Program-made: the position numbers and the translations under genes
Source: Pterobdella sp. o SKG-2022
Lineage: Eukaryota > Annelida > Clitellata > Hirudinida > Piscicolidae
Direction: 5' to 3'
Length of the DNA stretch: 64,000 bases
Assembly: GCA_964035795.1 (NCBI GenBank)
Contig: CAXIVU010000298.1
Span: 1-64,000 of the forward strand
Shown: in pieces, positions 1 through 15,700 of the stretch
Layout: each line of letters begins with the position of its first letter
How positions within the stretch are numbered: the stretch's first letter is position 1
The notes under the pieces: model-generated
The model's input: the letters and a program-made list of their open reading frames with translations, nothing else
Databases searched by the model: none
What the model was told of the DNA's origin: nothing

Positions 1-3000
1 GAAACAACAACGCCAACTACAATTTCTGTAACAACAACTTCATTGGCTACAGCTACAACAGTTTCGACAACGATTGCAACATCAACGCAAACAACAACTG
101 TTATTATGACAACAACGACAGAAATGTTGTCTAAATCTACGCCAACAGTTACTACTGTAGAAACAACAACGCCAACTACAATTTCTGTAACAACAACTTC
201 ATTGGCTACAGCTACAACAGTTTCGACAACGATTGCAACATCAACGCAAACAACAACTGTTATTATGACAACAACGACAGAAATGTTGTCTAAATCTACG
301 CCAACAGTTACTACTGTAGAAACAACAACGCCAACTACAATTTCTGTAACAACAACTTCATTGGCTACAGCTACAACAGTTTCGACAACGAATGCATTAT
401 CAACGCAAACAACAACTGTTATTATGACAACAAAGACAGAAATGTTGTCTAAATCTACGCCAACAGTTACTACTGTAGAAACAATAACGCCAACTACAAT
501 AACTGTAACAACAACTTCATTGGCTACAGCTACAACAGTTTCGACAACGATTGCAACATCAACGCAAACAACAACTGTTATTATGACAACAACGACAGAA
601 ATGTTGTCTAAATCTACGCCAACAGTTACTACTGTAGAAACAACAACGCCAACTACAATAACTGTAACAACAACTTCATTGGCTACAGCTACAACAGTTT
701 CGACAACGATTGCAACATCAACGCAAACAACAACTGTTATTATGACAACAACGACAGAAATGTTGTCTAAATCTACGCCAACAGTTACTACTGTAGAAAC
801 AACAACGCCAACTACAATAACTGTAACAACAACTTCATTGGCTACAGCTACAACAGTTTCGACAACGATTGCAACATCAACGCAAACAACAACTGTTATT
901 ATGACAACAACGACAGAAATGTTGTCTAAATCTACGCCAACAGTTACTACTGTAGAAACATCAACGCCAACTACAATAACTGTAACAACAACTTCATTGG
1001 CTACAGCTACAACAGTTTCGACAACGATTGCAACATCAACGCAAACAACAACTGTTATTATGACAACAACGACAGAAATGTTGTCTAAATCTACGCCAAC
1101 AGTTACTACTGTAGAAACAACAACGCCAACTACAATTTCTGTAACAACAACTTCATTGGCTACAGCTACAACAGTTTCGACAACGATTGCAACATCAACG
1201 CAAACAACAACTGTTATTATGACAACAACGACAGAAATGTTGTCTAAATCTACGCCAACAGTTACTACTGTAGAAACAACAACGCCAACTACAATAACTG
1301 TAACAACAACTTCATTGGCTACAGCTACAACAGTTTCGACAACGATTGCAACATCAACGCAAACAACAACTGTTATTATGACAACAAAGACAGAAATGTT
1401 GTCTAAATCTACGCCAACAGTTACTACTGTAGAAACAATAACGCCAACTACAATAACTGTAACAACATCTTCATTGGCTACAGCTACAACAGTTTCGACA
1501 ACGATTGCAACATCAACGCAAACAACAACTGTTATTATGACAACAACGACAGAAATGTTGTCTAAATCTACGCCAACAGTTACTACTGTAGAAACAACAA
1601 CGCCAACTACAATTTCTGTAACAACAACTTCATTGGCTACAGCTACAACAGTTTCGACAACGATTGCAACATCAACGCAAACAACAACTGTTATTATGAC
1701 AACAACGACAGAAATGTTGTCTAAATCTACGCCAACAGTTACTACTGTAAAAACAACAACGCCAACTACAATAACTGTAACAACAACTTCATTGGCTACA
1801 GCTACAACAGTTTCGACAACGATTGCAACATCAACGCAAACAACAACTGTTATTATGACAACAACGACAGAAATGTTGTCTAAATCTACGCCAACAGTTA
1901 CTACTGTAGAAACAACAACGCCAACTACAATTTCTGTAACAACAACTTCATTGGCTACAGCTACAACAGTTTCGACAACGATTGCAACATCAACGCAAAC
2001 AACAACTGTTATTATGACAACAACGACAGAAATGTTGTCTAAATCTACGCCAACAGTTACTACTGTAGAAACAACAATGCCAACTACAATAACTGTAACA
2101 ACAACTTCATTGGCTACAGCTACAACAGTTTCGACAACGATTGCAACATCAACGCAAACAACAACTGTTTTTATGACAACAACGACAGAAATGTTGTCTA
2201 AATCTACGCCAACAGTTACTACTGTAGAAACAACAACGCCAACTACAATAACTGTAACAACAACTTCATTGGCTACAGCTACAACAGTTTCGACAACGAT
2301 TGCAACATCAACGCAAACAACAACTGTTATTATGACAACAACGACAGAAATGTTGTCTAAATCTACGCCAACAGTTACTACTGTAGAAACAACAACGCCA
2401 ACTACAATTTCTGTAACAACAACTTCATTGGCTACAGCTACAACAGTTTCGACAACGATTGCAACATCAACGCAAACAACAACTGTTATTATGACAACAA
2501 CGACAGAAATGTTGTCTAAATCTACGCCAACAGTTACTACTGTAAAAACAACAACGCCAACTACAATAACTGTAACAACAACTTCATTGGCTACAGCTAC
2601 AACAGTTTCGACAACGATTGCAACATCAACGCAAACAACAACTGTTATTATGACAACAACGACAGAAATGTTGTCTAAATCTACGCCAACAGTTACTACT
2701 GTAGAAACAACAACGCCAACTACAATTTCTGTAACAACAACTTCATTGGCTACAGCTACAACAGTTTCGACAACGATTGCAACATCAACGCAAACAACAA
2801 CTGTTATTATGACAACAACGACAGAAATGTTGTCTAAATCTACGCCAACAGTTACTACTGTAGAAACAACAATGCCAACTACAATAACTGTAACAACAAC
2901 TTCATTGGCTACAGCTACAACAGTTTCGACAACGATTGCAACATCAACGCAAACAACAACTGTTATTATGACAACAACGACAGAAATGTTGTCTAAATCT

Positions 3001-3700
3001 ACGCCAACAGTTACTACTGTAGAAACAACAACGCCAACTACAATAACTGTAACAACAACTTCATTGGCTACAGCTACAACAGTTTCGACAACGATTGCAA
3101 CATCAACGCAAACAACAACTGTTATTATGACAACAACGACAGAAATGTTGTCTAAATCTACGCCAACAGTTACTACTGTAGAAACAACAACGCCAACTAC
3201 AATAACTGTAACAACAACTTCATTGGCTACAGCTACAACAGTTTCGACAACGATTGCAACATCAACGCAAACAACAACTGTTATTATGACAACAACGACA
3301 GAAATGTTGTCTAAATCTACGCCAACAGTTACTACTGTAGAAACAACAACGCCAACTACAATAACTGTAACAACAACTTCATTGGCTACAGCTACAACAG
3401 TTTCGACAACGATTGCAACATCAACGCAAACAACAACTGTTATTATGACAACAACGACAGAAATGTTGTCTAAATCTACGCCAACAGTTACTACTGTAGA
3501 AACATCAACGCCAACTACAATAACTGTAACAACAACTTCATTGGCTACAGCTACAACAGTTTCGACAACGATTGCAACATCAACGCAAACAACAACTGTT
3601 ATTATGACAACAACGACAGAAATGTTGTCTAAATCTACGCCAACAGTTACTACTGTAGAAACAACAACGCCAACTACAATTTCTGTAACAACAACTTCAT
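1..3700 (+). repeat. Variant-rich left block with 795-, 954- and 2,544-bp internal duplications
   Basis: Rare bases recur at exact multiples of 159. ACG to AAG at 434 and 1388, with ACA to ATA at 485 and 1439, are both 954 bp apart (6 units). GAA to AAA at 1750 and 2545, and ACG to ATG at 2078 and 2873, are both 795 bp apart (5 units). ACA to TCA at 961 and 3505, each followed by an ATTTCT unit (1135 and 3679), are 2,544 bp apart (16 units). The block therefore grew by copying runs of several units at once. One unit near 391-400 has a private cluster of changes (AATGCATTA in place of ATTGCAACA). Confidence 0.9.
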
Positions 3701-6700
3701 TGGCTACAGCTACAACAGTTTCGACAACGATTGCAACATCAACGCAAACAACAACTGTTATTATGACAACAACGACAGAAATGTTGTCTAAATCTACGCC
3801 AACAGTTACTACTGTAGAAACAACAACGCCAACTACAATAACTGTAACAACAACTTCATTGGCTACAGCTACAACAGTTTCGACAACGATTGCAACATCA
3901 ACGCAAACAACAACTGTTATTATGACAACAACGACAGAAATGTTGTCTAAATCTACGCCAACAGTTACTACTGTAGAAACAACAACGCCAACTACAATAA
4001 CTGTAACAACAACTTCATTGGCTACAGCTACAACAGTTTCGACAACGATTGCAACATCAACGCAAACAACAACTGTTATTATGACAACAACGACAGAAAT
4101 GTTGTCTAAATCTACGCCAACAGTTACTACTGTAGAAACAACAACGCCAACTACAATAACTGTAACAACAACTTCATTGGCTACAGCTACAACAGTTTCG
4201 ACAACGATTGCAACATCAACGCAAACAACAACTGTTATTATGACAACAACGACAGAAATGTTGTCTAAATCTACGCCAACAGTTACTACTGTAGAAACAA
4301 CAACGCCAACTACAATAACTGTAACAACAACTTCATTGGCTACAGCTACAACAGTTTCGACAACGATTGCAACATCAACGCAAACAACAACTGTTATTAT
4401 GACAACAACGACAGAAATGTTGTCTAAATCTACGCCAACAGTTACTACTGTAGAAACAACAACGCCAACTACAATAACTGTAACAACAACTTCATTGGCT
4501 ACAGCTACAACAGTTTCGACAACGATTGCAACATCAACGCAAACAACAACTGTTATTATGACAACAACGACAGAAATGTTGTCTAAATCTACGCCAACAG
4601 TTACTACTGTAGAAACAACAACGCCAACTACAATAACTGTAACAACAACTTCATTGGCTACAGCTACAACAGTTTCGACAACGATTGCAACATCAACGCA
4701 AACAACAACTGTTATTATGACAACAACGACAGAAATGTTGTCTAAATCTACGCCAACAGTTACTACTGTAGAAACAACAACGCCAACTACAATAACTGTA
4801 ACAACAACTTCATTGGCTACAGCTACAACAGTTTCGACAACGATTGCAACATCAACGCAAACAACAACTGTTATTATGACAACAACGACAGAAATGTTGT
4901 CTAAATCTACGCCAACAGTTACTACTGTAGAAACAACAACGCCAACTACAATAACTGTAACAACAACTTCATTGGCTACAGCTACAACAGTTTCGACAAC
5001 GATTGCAACATCAACGCAAACAACAACTGTTATTATGACAACAACGACAGAAATGTTGTCTAAATCTACGCCAACAGTTACTACTGTAGAAACAACAACG
5101 CCAACTACAATAACTGTAACAACAACTTCATTGGCTACAGCTACAACAGTTTCGACAACGATTGCAACATCAACGCAAACAACAACTGTTATTATGACAA
5201 CAACGACAGAAATGTTGTCTAAATCTACGCCAACAGTTACTACTGTAGAAACAACAACGCCAACTACAATAACTGTAACAACAACTTCATTGGCTACAGC
5301 TACAACAGTTTCGACAACGATTGCAACATCAACGCAAACAACAACTGTTATTATGACAACAACGACAGAAATGTTGTCTAAATCTACGCCAACAGTTACT
5401 ACTGTAGAAACAACAACGCCAACTACAATAACTGTAACAACAACTTCATTGGCTACAGCTACAACAGTTTCGACAACGATTGCAACATCAACGCAAACAA
5501 CAACTGTTATTATGACAACAACGACAGAAATGTTGTCTAAATCTACGCCAACAGTTACTACTGTAGAAACAACAACGCCAACTACAATAACTGTAACAAC
5601 AACTTCATTGGCTACAGCTACAACAGTTTCGACAACGATTGCAACATCAACGCAAACAACAACTGTTATTATGACAACAACGACAGAAATGTTGTCTAAA
5701 TCTACGCCAACAGTTACTACTGTAGAAACAACAACGCCAACTACAATAACTGTAACAACAACTTCATTGGCTACAGCTACAACAGTTTCGACAACGATTG
5801 CAACATCAACGCAAACAACAACTGTTATTATGACAACAACGACAGAAATGTTGTCTAAATCTACGCCAACAGTTACTACTGTAGAAACAACAACGCCAAC
5901 TACAATTTCTGTAACAACAACTTCATTGGCTACAGCTACAACAGTTTCGACAACGATTGCAACATCAACGCAAACAACAACTGTTATTATGACAACAACG
6001 ACAGAAATGTTGTCTAAATCTACGCCAACAGTTACTACTGTAGAAACAACAACGCCAACTACAATAACTGTAACAACAACTTCATTGGCTACAGCTACAA
6101 CAGTTTCGACAACGATTGCAACATCAACGCAAACAACAACTGTTCGTATGACAACAACGACAGAAATGTTGTCTGAATCTACGCCTACAGTTACTACTGT
6201 AGAAACAACAACGCCAACTACAATAACTGTAACAACAACTTCATTGGCTACAGCTACAACAGTTTCGACAACGATTGCAACATCAACGCAAACAACAACT
6301 GTTATTATGACAACAACGACAGAAATGTTGTCTAAATCTACGCCAACAGTTACTACTGTAGAAACAACAACGCCAACTACAATAACTGTAACAACAACTT
6401 CATTGGCTACAGCTACAACAGTTTCGACAACGATTGCAACATCAACGCAAACAACAACTGTTATTATGACAACAACGACAGAAATGTTGTCTAAATCTAC
6501 GCCAACAGTTACTACTGTAGAAACAACAACGCCAACTACAATAACTGTAACAACAACTTCATTGGCTACAGCTACAACATTTTCGACAACGATTGCAACA
6601 TCAACGCAAACAACAACTGTTATTATGACAACAACGACAGAAATGTTGTCTAAATCTACGCCAACAGTTACTACTGTAGAAACAACAACGCCAACTACAA

Positions 6701-9700
6701 TAACTGTAACAACAACTTCATTGGCTACAGCTACAACAGTTTCGACAACGATTGCAACATCAACGCAAACAACAACTGTTATTATGACAACAACGACAGA
6801 AATGTTGTCTAAATCTACGCCAACAGTTACTACTGTAGAAACAACAACGCCAACTACAATAACTGTAACAACAACTTCATTGGCTACAGCTACAACAGTT
6901 TCGACAACGATTGCAACATCAACGCAAACAACAACTGTTATTATGACAACAACGACAGAAATGTTGTCTAAATCTACGCCAACAGTTACTACTGTAGAAA
7001 CAACAACGCCAACTACAATTTCTGTAACAACAACTTCATTGGCTACAGCTACAACAGTTTCGACAACGATTGCAACATCAACGCAAACAACAACTGTTAT
7101 TATGACAACAACGACAGAAATGTTGTCTAAATCTACGCCGACAGTTACTACTGTAGAAACAACAACGCCAACTACAATTTCTGTAACAACAACTTCATTG
7201 GCTACAGCTACAACAGTTTCGACAACGATTGCAACATCAACGCAAACAACAACTGTTATTATGACAACAACGACAGAAATGTTGTCTAAATCTACGCCAA
7301 CAGTTACTACTGTAGAAACAACAACGCCAACTACAATTTCTGTAACAACAACTTCATTGGCTACAGCTACAACAGTTTCGACAACGATTGCAACATCAAC
7401 GCAAACAACAACTGTTATTATGACAACAACGACAGAAATGTTGTCTAAATCTACGCCAACAGTTACTACTGTAGAAACAACAACGCCAACTACAATAACT
7501 GTAACAACAACTTCATTGGCTACAGCTACAACAGTTTCGACAACGATTGCAACATCAACGCAAACAACAACTGTTATTATGACAACAACGACAGAAATGT
7601 TGTCTAAATTTACGCCAACAGTTACTACTGTAGAAACAACAACGCCAACTACAATTTCTGTAACAACAACTTCATTGGCTACAGCTACAACAGTTTCGAC
7701 AACGATTGCAACATCAACGCAAACAACAACTGTTATTATGACAACAACAACAGAAATGTTGTCTAAATCTACGCCAACAGTTACTACTGTAGAAACAACA
7801 ACGCCAACTACAATAACTGTAAGAACAACTTCATTGGCTACAGCTACAACAGTTTCGACAACGATTGCAACATCAACGCAAACAACAACTGTTATTATGA
7901 CAACAACGACAGAAATGTTGTCTAAATCTACGCCAACAGTTACTACTGTAGAAACAACAACGCCAACTACAATAACTGTAACAACAACTTCATTGGCTAC
8001 AGCTACAACAGTTTCGACAACGATTGCAACATCAACGCAAACAACAACTGTTATTATGACAACAACGACAGAAATGTTGTCTAAATCTACGCCAACAGTT
8101 ACTACTGTAGAAACAACAACGCCAACTACAATTTCTGTAACAACAACTTCATTGGCTACAGCTACAACAGTTTCGACAACGATTGCAACATCAACGCAAA
8201 CAACAACTGTTATTATGACAACAACGACAGAAATGTTGTCTAAATCTACGCCAACAGTTACTACTGTAGAAACAACAACGCCAACTACAATAACTGTAAC
8301 AACAACTTCATTGGCTACAGCTACAACAGTTTCGACAACGATTGCAACATCAACGCAAACAACAACTGTTCGTATGACAACAACGACAGAAATGTTGTCT
8401 AAATCTACGCCTACAGTTACTACTGTAGAAACAACAACGCCAACTACAATAACTGTAAGAACAACTTCATTGGCTACAGCTACAACAGTTTCGACAACGA
8501 TTGCAACATCAACGCAAACAACAACTGTTATTATGACAACAACGACAGAAATGTTGTCTAAATCTACGCCGACAGTTACTACTGTAGAAACAACAACGCC
8601 AACTACAATAACTGTAACAACAACTTCATTGGCTACAGCTACAACAGTTTCGACAACGATTGCAACATCAACGCAAACAACAACTGTTATTATGACAACA
8701 ACGACAGAAATGTTGTCTAAATCTACGCCAACAGTTACTACTGTAGAAACAACAACGCCAACTACAATTTCTGTAACAACAACTTCATTGGCTACAGCTA
8801 CAACAGTTTCGACAACGATTGCAACATCAACGCAAACAACAACTGTTATTATGACAACAACGACAGAAATGTTGTCTAAATCTACGCCAACAGTTACTAC
8901 TGTAGAAACAACAACGCCAACTACAATAACTGTAACAACAACTTCATTGGCTACAGCTACAACAGTTTCGACAACGATTGCAACATCAACGCAAACAACA
9001 ACTGTTATTATGACAACAACGACAGAAATGTTGTCTAAATCTACGCCAACAGTTACTACTGTAGAAACAACAACGCCAACTACAATTTCTGTAACAACAA
9101 CTTCATTGGCTACAGCTACAACAGTTTCGACAACGATTGCAACATCAACGCAAACAACAACTGTTATTATGACAACAACGACAGAAATGTTGTCTAAATC
9201 TACGCCAACAGTTACTACTGTAGAAACAACAACGTCAACTACAATAACTGTAACAACAACTTCATTGGCTACAGCTACAACAGTTTCGACAACGATTGCA
9301 ACATCAACGCAAACAACAACTGTTATTATAACAACAACGACAGAAATGTTGTCTAAATCTACGCCAACAGTTACTACTGTAGAAACAACAACGCCAACTA
9401 CAATAACTGTAACAACAACTTCATTGGCTACAGCTACAACAGTTTCGACAACGATTGCAACATCAACGCAAACAACAACTGTTATTATGACAACAATGAC
9501 AGAAATGTTGTCTAAATCTACGCCAACAGTTACTACTGTAGAAACAACAACGCCAACTACAATAACTGTAACAACAACTTCATTGGCTACAGCTACAACA
9601 GTTTCGACAACGATTGCAACATCAACGCAAACAACAACTGTTATTATGACAACAACGACAGAAATGTTGTCTAAATCTACGCCAACAGTTACTACTGTAG

Positions 9701-12700
9701 AAACAACAACGCCAACTACAATAACTGTAACAACAACTTCATTGGCTACAGCTACAACAGTTTCGACAACGATTGCAACATCAACGCAAACAACAACTGT
9801 TATTATGACAACAACGACAGAAATGTTGTCTAAATCTACGCCAACAGTTACTACTGTAGAAACAACAACGCCAACTACAATAACTGTAACAACAACTTCA
9901 TTGGCTACAGCTACAACAGTTTCGACAACGATTGCAACATCAACGCAAACAACAACTGTTATTATGACAACAACGACAGAAATGTTGTCTAAATCTACGC
10001 CAACAGTTACTACTGTAGAAACAACAACGCCAACTACAATAACTGTAACAACAACTTCATTGGCTACAGCTACAACAGTTTCGACAACGATTGCAACATC
10101 AACGCAAACAACAACTGTTATTATGACAACAACGACAGAAATGTTGTCTAAATCTACGCCAACAGTTACTACTGTAGAAACAACAACGCCAACTACAATT
10201 TCTGTAACAACAACTTCATTGGCTACAGCTACAACAGTTTCGACAACGATTGCAACATCAACGCAAACAACAACTGTTATTATGACAACAACGACAGAAA
10301 TGTTGTCTAAATCTACGCCGACAGTTACTACTGTAGAAACAACAACGCCAACTACAATTTCTGTAACAACAACTTCATTGGCTACAGCTACAACAGTTTC
10401 GACAACGATTGCAACATCAACGCAAACAACAACTGTTATTATGACAACAACGACAGAAATGTTGTCTAAATCTACGCCAACAGTTACTACTGTAGAAACA
10501 ACAACGCCAACTACAATTTCTGTAACAACAACTTCATTGGCTACAGCTACAACAGTTTCGACAACGATTGCAACATCAACGCAAACAACAACTGTTATTA
10601 TGACAACAACGACAGAAATGTTGTCTAAATCTACGCCAACAGTTACTACTGTAGAAACAACAACGCCAACTACAATAACTGTAACAACAACTTCATTGGC
10701 TACAGCTACAACAGTTTCGACAACGATTGCAACATCAACGCAAACAACAACTGTTATTATGACAACAACGACAGAAATGTTGTCTAAATTTACGCCAACA
10801 GTTACTACTGTAGAAACAACAACGCCAACTACAATTTCTGTAACAACAACTTCATTGGCTACAGCTACAACAGTTTCGACAACGATTGCAACATCAACGC
10901 AAACAACAACTGTTATTATGACAACAACAACAGAAATGTTGTCTAAATCTACGCCAACAGTTACTACTGTAGAAACAACAACGCCAACTACAATAACTGT
11001 AAGAACAACTTCATTGGCTACAGCTACAACAGTTTCGACAACGATTGCAACATCAACGCAAACAACAACTGTTATTATGACAACAACGACAGAAATGTTG
11101 TCTAAATCTACGCCAACAGTTACTACTGTAGAAACAACAACGCCAACTACAATAACTGTAACAACAACTTCATTGGCTACAGCTACAACAGTTTCGACAA
11201 CGATTGCAACATCAACGCAAACAACAACTGTTATTATGACAACAACGACAGAAATGTTGTCTAAATCTACGCCAACAGTTACTACTGTAGAAACAACAAC
11301 GCCAACTACAATTTCTGTAACAACAACTTCATTGGCTACAGCTACAACAGTTTCGACAACGATTGCAACATCAACGCAAACAACAACTGTTATTATGACA
11401 ACAACGACAGAAATGTTGTCTAAATCTACGCCAACAGTTACTACTGTAGAAACAACAACGCCAACTACAATAACTGTAACAACAACTTCATTGGCTACAG
11501 CTACAACAGTTTCGACAACGATTGCAACATCAACGCAAACAACAACTGTTCGTATGACAACAACGACAGAAATGTTGTCTAAATCTACGCCTACAGTTAC
11601 TACTGTAGAAACAACAACGCCAACTACAATAACTGTAAGAACAACTTCATTGGCTACAGCTACAACAGTTTCGACAACGATTGCAACATCAACGCAAACA
11701 ACAACTGTTATTATGACAACAACGACAGAAATGTTGTCTAAATCTACGCCGACAGTTACTACTGTAGAAACAACAACGCCAACTACAATAACTGTAACAA
11801 CAACTTCATTGGCTACAGCTACAACAGTTTCGACAACGATTGCAACATCAACGCAAACAACAACTGTTATTATGACAACAACGACAGAAATGTTGTCTAA
11901 ATCTACGCCAACAGTTACTACTGTAGAAACAACAACGCCAACTACAATAACTGTAACAACAACTTCATTGGCTACAGCTACAACAGTTTCGACAACGATT
12001 GCAACATCAACGCAAACAACAACTGTTATTATGACAACAACGACAGAAATGTTGTCTAAATCTACGCCAACAGTTACTACTGTAGAAACAACAACGCCAA
12101 CTACAATAACTGTAACAACAACTTCATTGGCTACAGCTACAACAGTTTCGACAACGATTGCAACATCAACGCAAACAACAACTGTTATTATGACAACAAC
12201 GACAGAAATGTTGTCTAAATCTACGCCAACAGTTACTACTGTAGAAACAACAACGCCAACTACAATAACTGTAACAACAACTTCATTGGCTACAGCTACA
12301 ACAGTTTCGACAACGATTGCAACATCAACGCAAACAACAACTGTTATTATGACAACAACGACAGAAATGTTGTCTAAATCTACGCCAACAGTTACTACTG
12401 TAGAAACAACAACGCCAACTACAATAACTGTAACAACAACTTCATTGGCTACAGCTACAACAGTTTCGACAACGATTGCAACATCAACGCAAACAACAAC
12501 TGTTATTATGACAACAACGACAGAAATGTTGTCTAAATCTACGCCAACAGTTACTACTGTAGAAACAACAACGCCAACTACAATAACTGTAACAACAACT
12601 TCATTGGCTACAGCTACAACAGTTTCGACAACGATTGCAACATCAACGCAAACAACAACTGTTATTATGACAACAACGACAGAAATGTTGTCTAAATCTA

Positions 12701-15700
12701 CGCCAACAGTTACTACTGTAGAAACAACAACGCCAACTACAATAACTGTAACAACAACTTCATTGGCTACAGCTACAACAGTTTCGACAACGATTGCAAC
12801 ATCAACGCAAACAACAACTGTTATTATGACAACAACGACAGAAATGTTGTCTAAATCTACGCCAACAGTTACTACTGTAGAAACAACAACGCCAACTACA
12901 ATAACTGTAACAACAACTTCATTGGCTACAGCTACAACAGTTTCGACAACGATTGCAACATCAACGCAAACAACAACTGTTATTATGACAACAACGACAG
13001 AAATGTTGTCTAAATCTACGCCAACAGTTACTACTGTAGAAACAACAACGCCAACTACAATAACTGTAACAACAACTTCATTGGCTACAGCTACAACAGT
13101 TTCGACAACGATTGCAACATCAACGCAAACAACAACTGTTATTATGACAACAACGACAGAAATGTTGTCTAAATCTACGCCAACAGTTACTACTGTAGAA
13201 ACAACAACGCCAACTACAATAACTGTAACAACAACTTCATTGGCTACAGCTACAACAGTTTCGACAACGATTGCAACATCAACGCAAACAACAACTGTTA
13301 TTATGACAACAACGACAGAAATGTTGTCTAAATCTACGCCAACAGTTACTACTGTAGAAACAACAACGCCAACTACAATAACTGTAACAACAACTTCATT
13401 GGCTACAGCTACAACAGTTTCGACAACGATTGCAACATCAACGCAAACAACAACTGTTATTATGACAACAACGACAGAAATGTTGTCTAAATCTACGCCA
13501 ACAGTTACTACTGTAGAAACAACAACGCCAACTACAATAACTGTAACAACAACTTCATTGGCTACAGCTACAACAGTTTCGACAACGATTGCAACATCAA
13601 CGCAAACAACAACTGTTATTATGACAACAACGACAGAAATGTTGTCTAAATCTACGCCAACAGTTACTACTGTAGAAACAACAACGCCAACTACAATAAC
13701 TGTAACAACAACTTCATTGGCTACAGCTACAACAGTTTCGACAACGATTGCAACATCAACGCAAACAACAACTGTTATTATGACAACAACGACAGAAATG
13801 TTGTCTAAATCTACGCCAACAGTTACTACTGTAGAAACAACAACGCCAACTACAATAACTGTAACAACAACTTCATTGGCTACAGCTACAACAGTTTCGA
13901 CAACGATTGCAACATCAACGCAAACAACAACTGTTATTATGACAACAACGACAGAAATGTTGTCTAAATCTACGCCAACAGTTACTACTGTAGAAACAAC
14001 AACGCCAACTACAATAACTGTAACAACAACTTCATTGGCTACAGCTACAACAGTTTCGACAACGATTGCAACATCAACGCAAACAACAACTGTTATTATG
14101 ACAACAACGACAGAAATGTTGTCTAAATCTACGCCAACAGTTACTACTGTAGAAACAACAACGCCAACTACAATAACTGTAACAACAACTTCATTGGCTA
14201 CAGCTACAACAGTTTCGACAACGATTGCAACATCAACGCAAACAACAACTGTTATTATGACAACAACGACAGAAATGTTGTCTAAATCTACGCCAACAGT
14301 TACTACTGTAGAAACAACAACGCCAACTACAATAACTGTAACAACAACTTCATTGGCTACAGCTACAACAGTTTCGACAACGATTGCAACATCAACGCAA
14401 ACAACAACTGTTATTATGACAACAACGACAGAAATGTTGTCTAAATCTACGCCAACAGTTACTACTGTAGAAACAACAACGCCAACTACAATAACTGTAA
14501 CAACAACTTCATTGGCTACAGCTACAACAGTTTCGACAACGATTGCAACATCAACGCAAACAACAACTGTTATTATGACAACAACGACAGAAATGTTGTC
14601 TAAATCTACGCCAACAGTTACTACTGTAGAAACAACAACGCCAACTACAATAACTGTAACAACAACTTCATTGGCTACAGCTACAACAGTTTCGACAACG
14701 ATTGCAACATCAACGCAAACAACAACTGTTATTATGACAACAACGACAGAAATGTTGTCTAAATCTACGCCAACAGTTACTACTGTAGAAACAACAACGC
14801 CAACTACAATAACTGTAACAACAACTTCATTGGCTACAGCTACAACAGTTTCGACAACGATTGCAACATCAACGCAAACAACAACTGTTATTATGACAAC
14901 AACGACAGAAATGTTGTCTAAATCTACGCCAACAGTTACTACTGTAGAAACAACAACGCCAACTACAATAACTGTAACAACAACTTCATTGGCTACAGCT
15001 ACAACAGTTTCGACAACGATTGCAACATCAACGCAAACAACAACTGTTATTATGACAACAACGACAGAAATGTTGTCTAAATCTACGCCAACAGTTACTA
15101 CTGTAGAAACAACAACGCCAACTACAATAACTGTAACAACAACTTCATTGGCTACAGCTACAACAGTTTCGACAACGATTGCAACATCAACGCAAACAAC
15201 AACTGTTATTATGACAACAACGACAGAAATGTTGTCTAAATCTACGCCAACAGTTACTACTGTAGAAACAACAACGCCAACTACAATAACTGTAACAACA
15301 ACTTCATTGGCTACAGCTACAACAGTTTCGACAACGATTGCAACATCAACGCAAACAACAACTGTTATTATGACAACAACGACAGAAATGTTGTCTAAAT
15401 CTACGCCAACAGTTACTACTGTAGAAACAACAACGCCAACTACAATAACTGTAACAACAACTTCATTGGCTACAGCTACAACAGTTTCGACAACGATTGC
15501 AACATCAACGCAAACAACAACTGTTATTATGACAACAACGACAGAAATGTTGTCTAAATCTACGCCAACAGTTACTACTGTAGAAACAACAACGCCAACT
15601 ACAATAACTGTAACAACAACTTCATTGGCTACAGCTACAACAGTTTCGACAACGATTGCAACATCAACGCAAACAACAACTGTTATTATGACAACAACGA

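Noticed and set aside
43..45. TTG as the start codon of the first open frame
   Set aside because: The frame is already open at base 1 and this TTG is the Leu codon present in every unit. The real start is outside the window.
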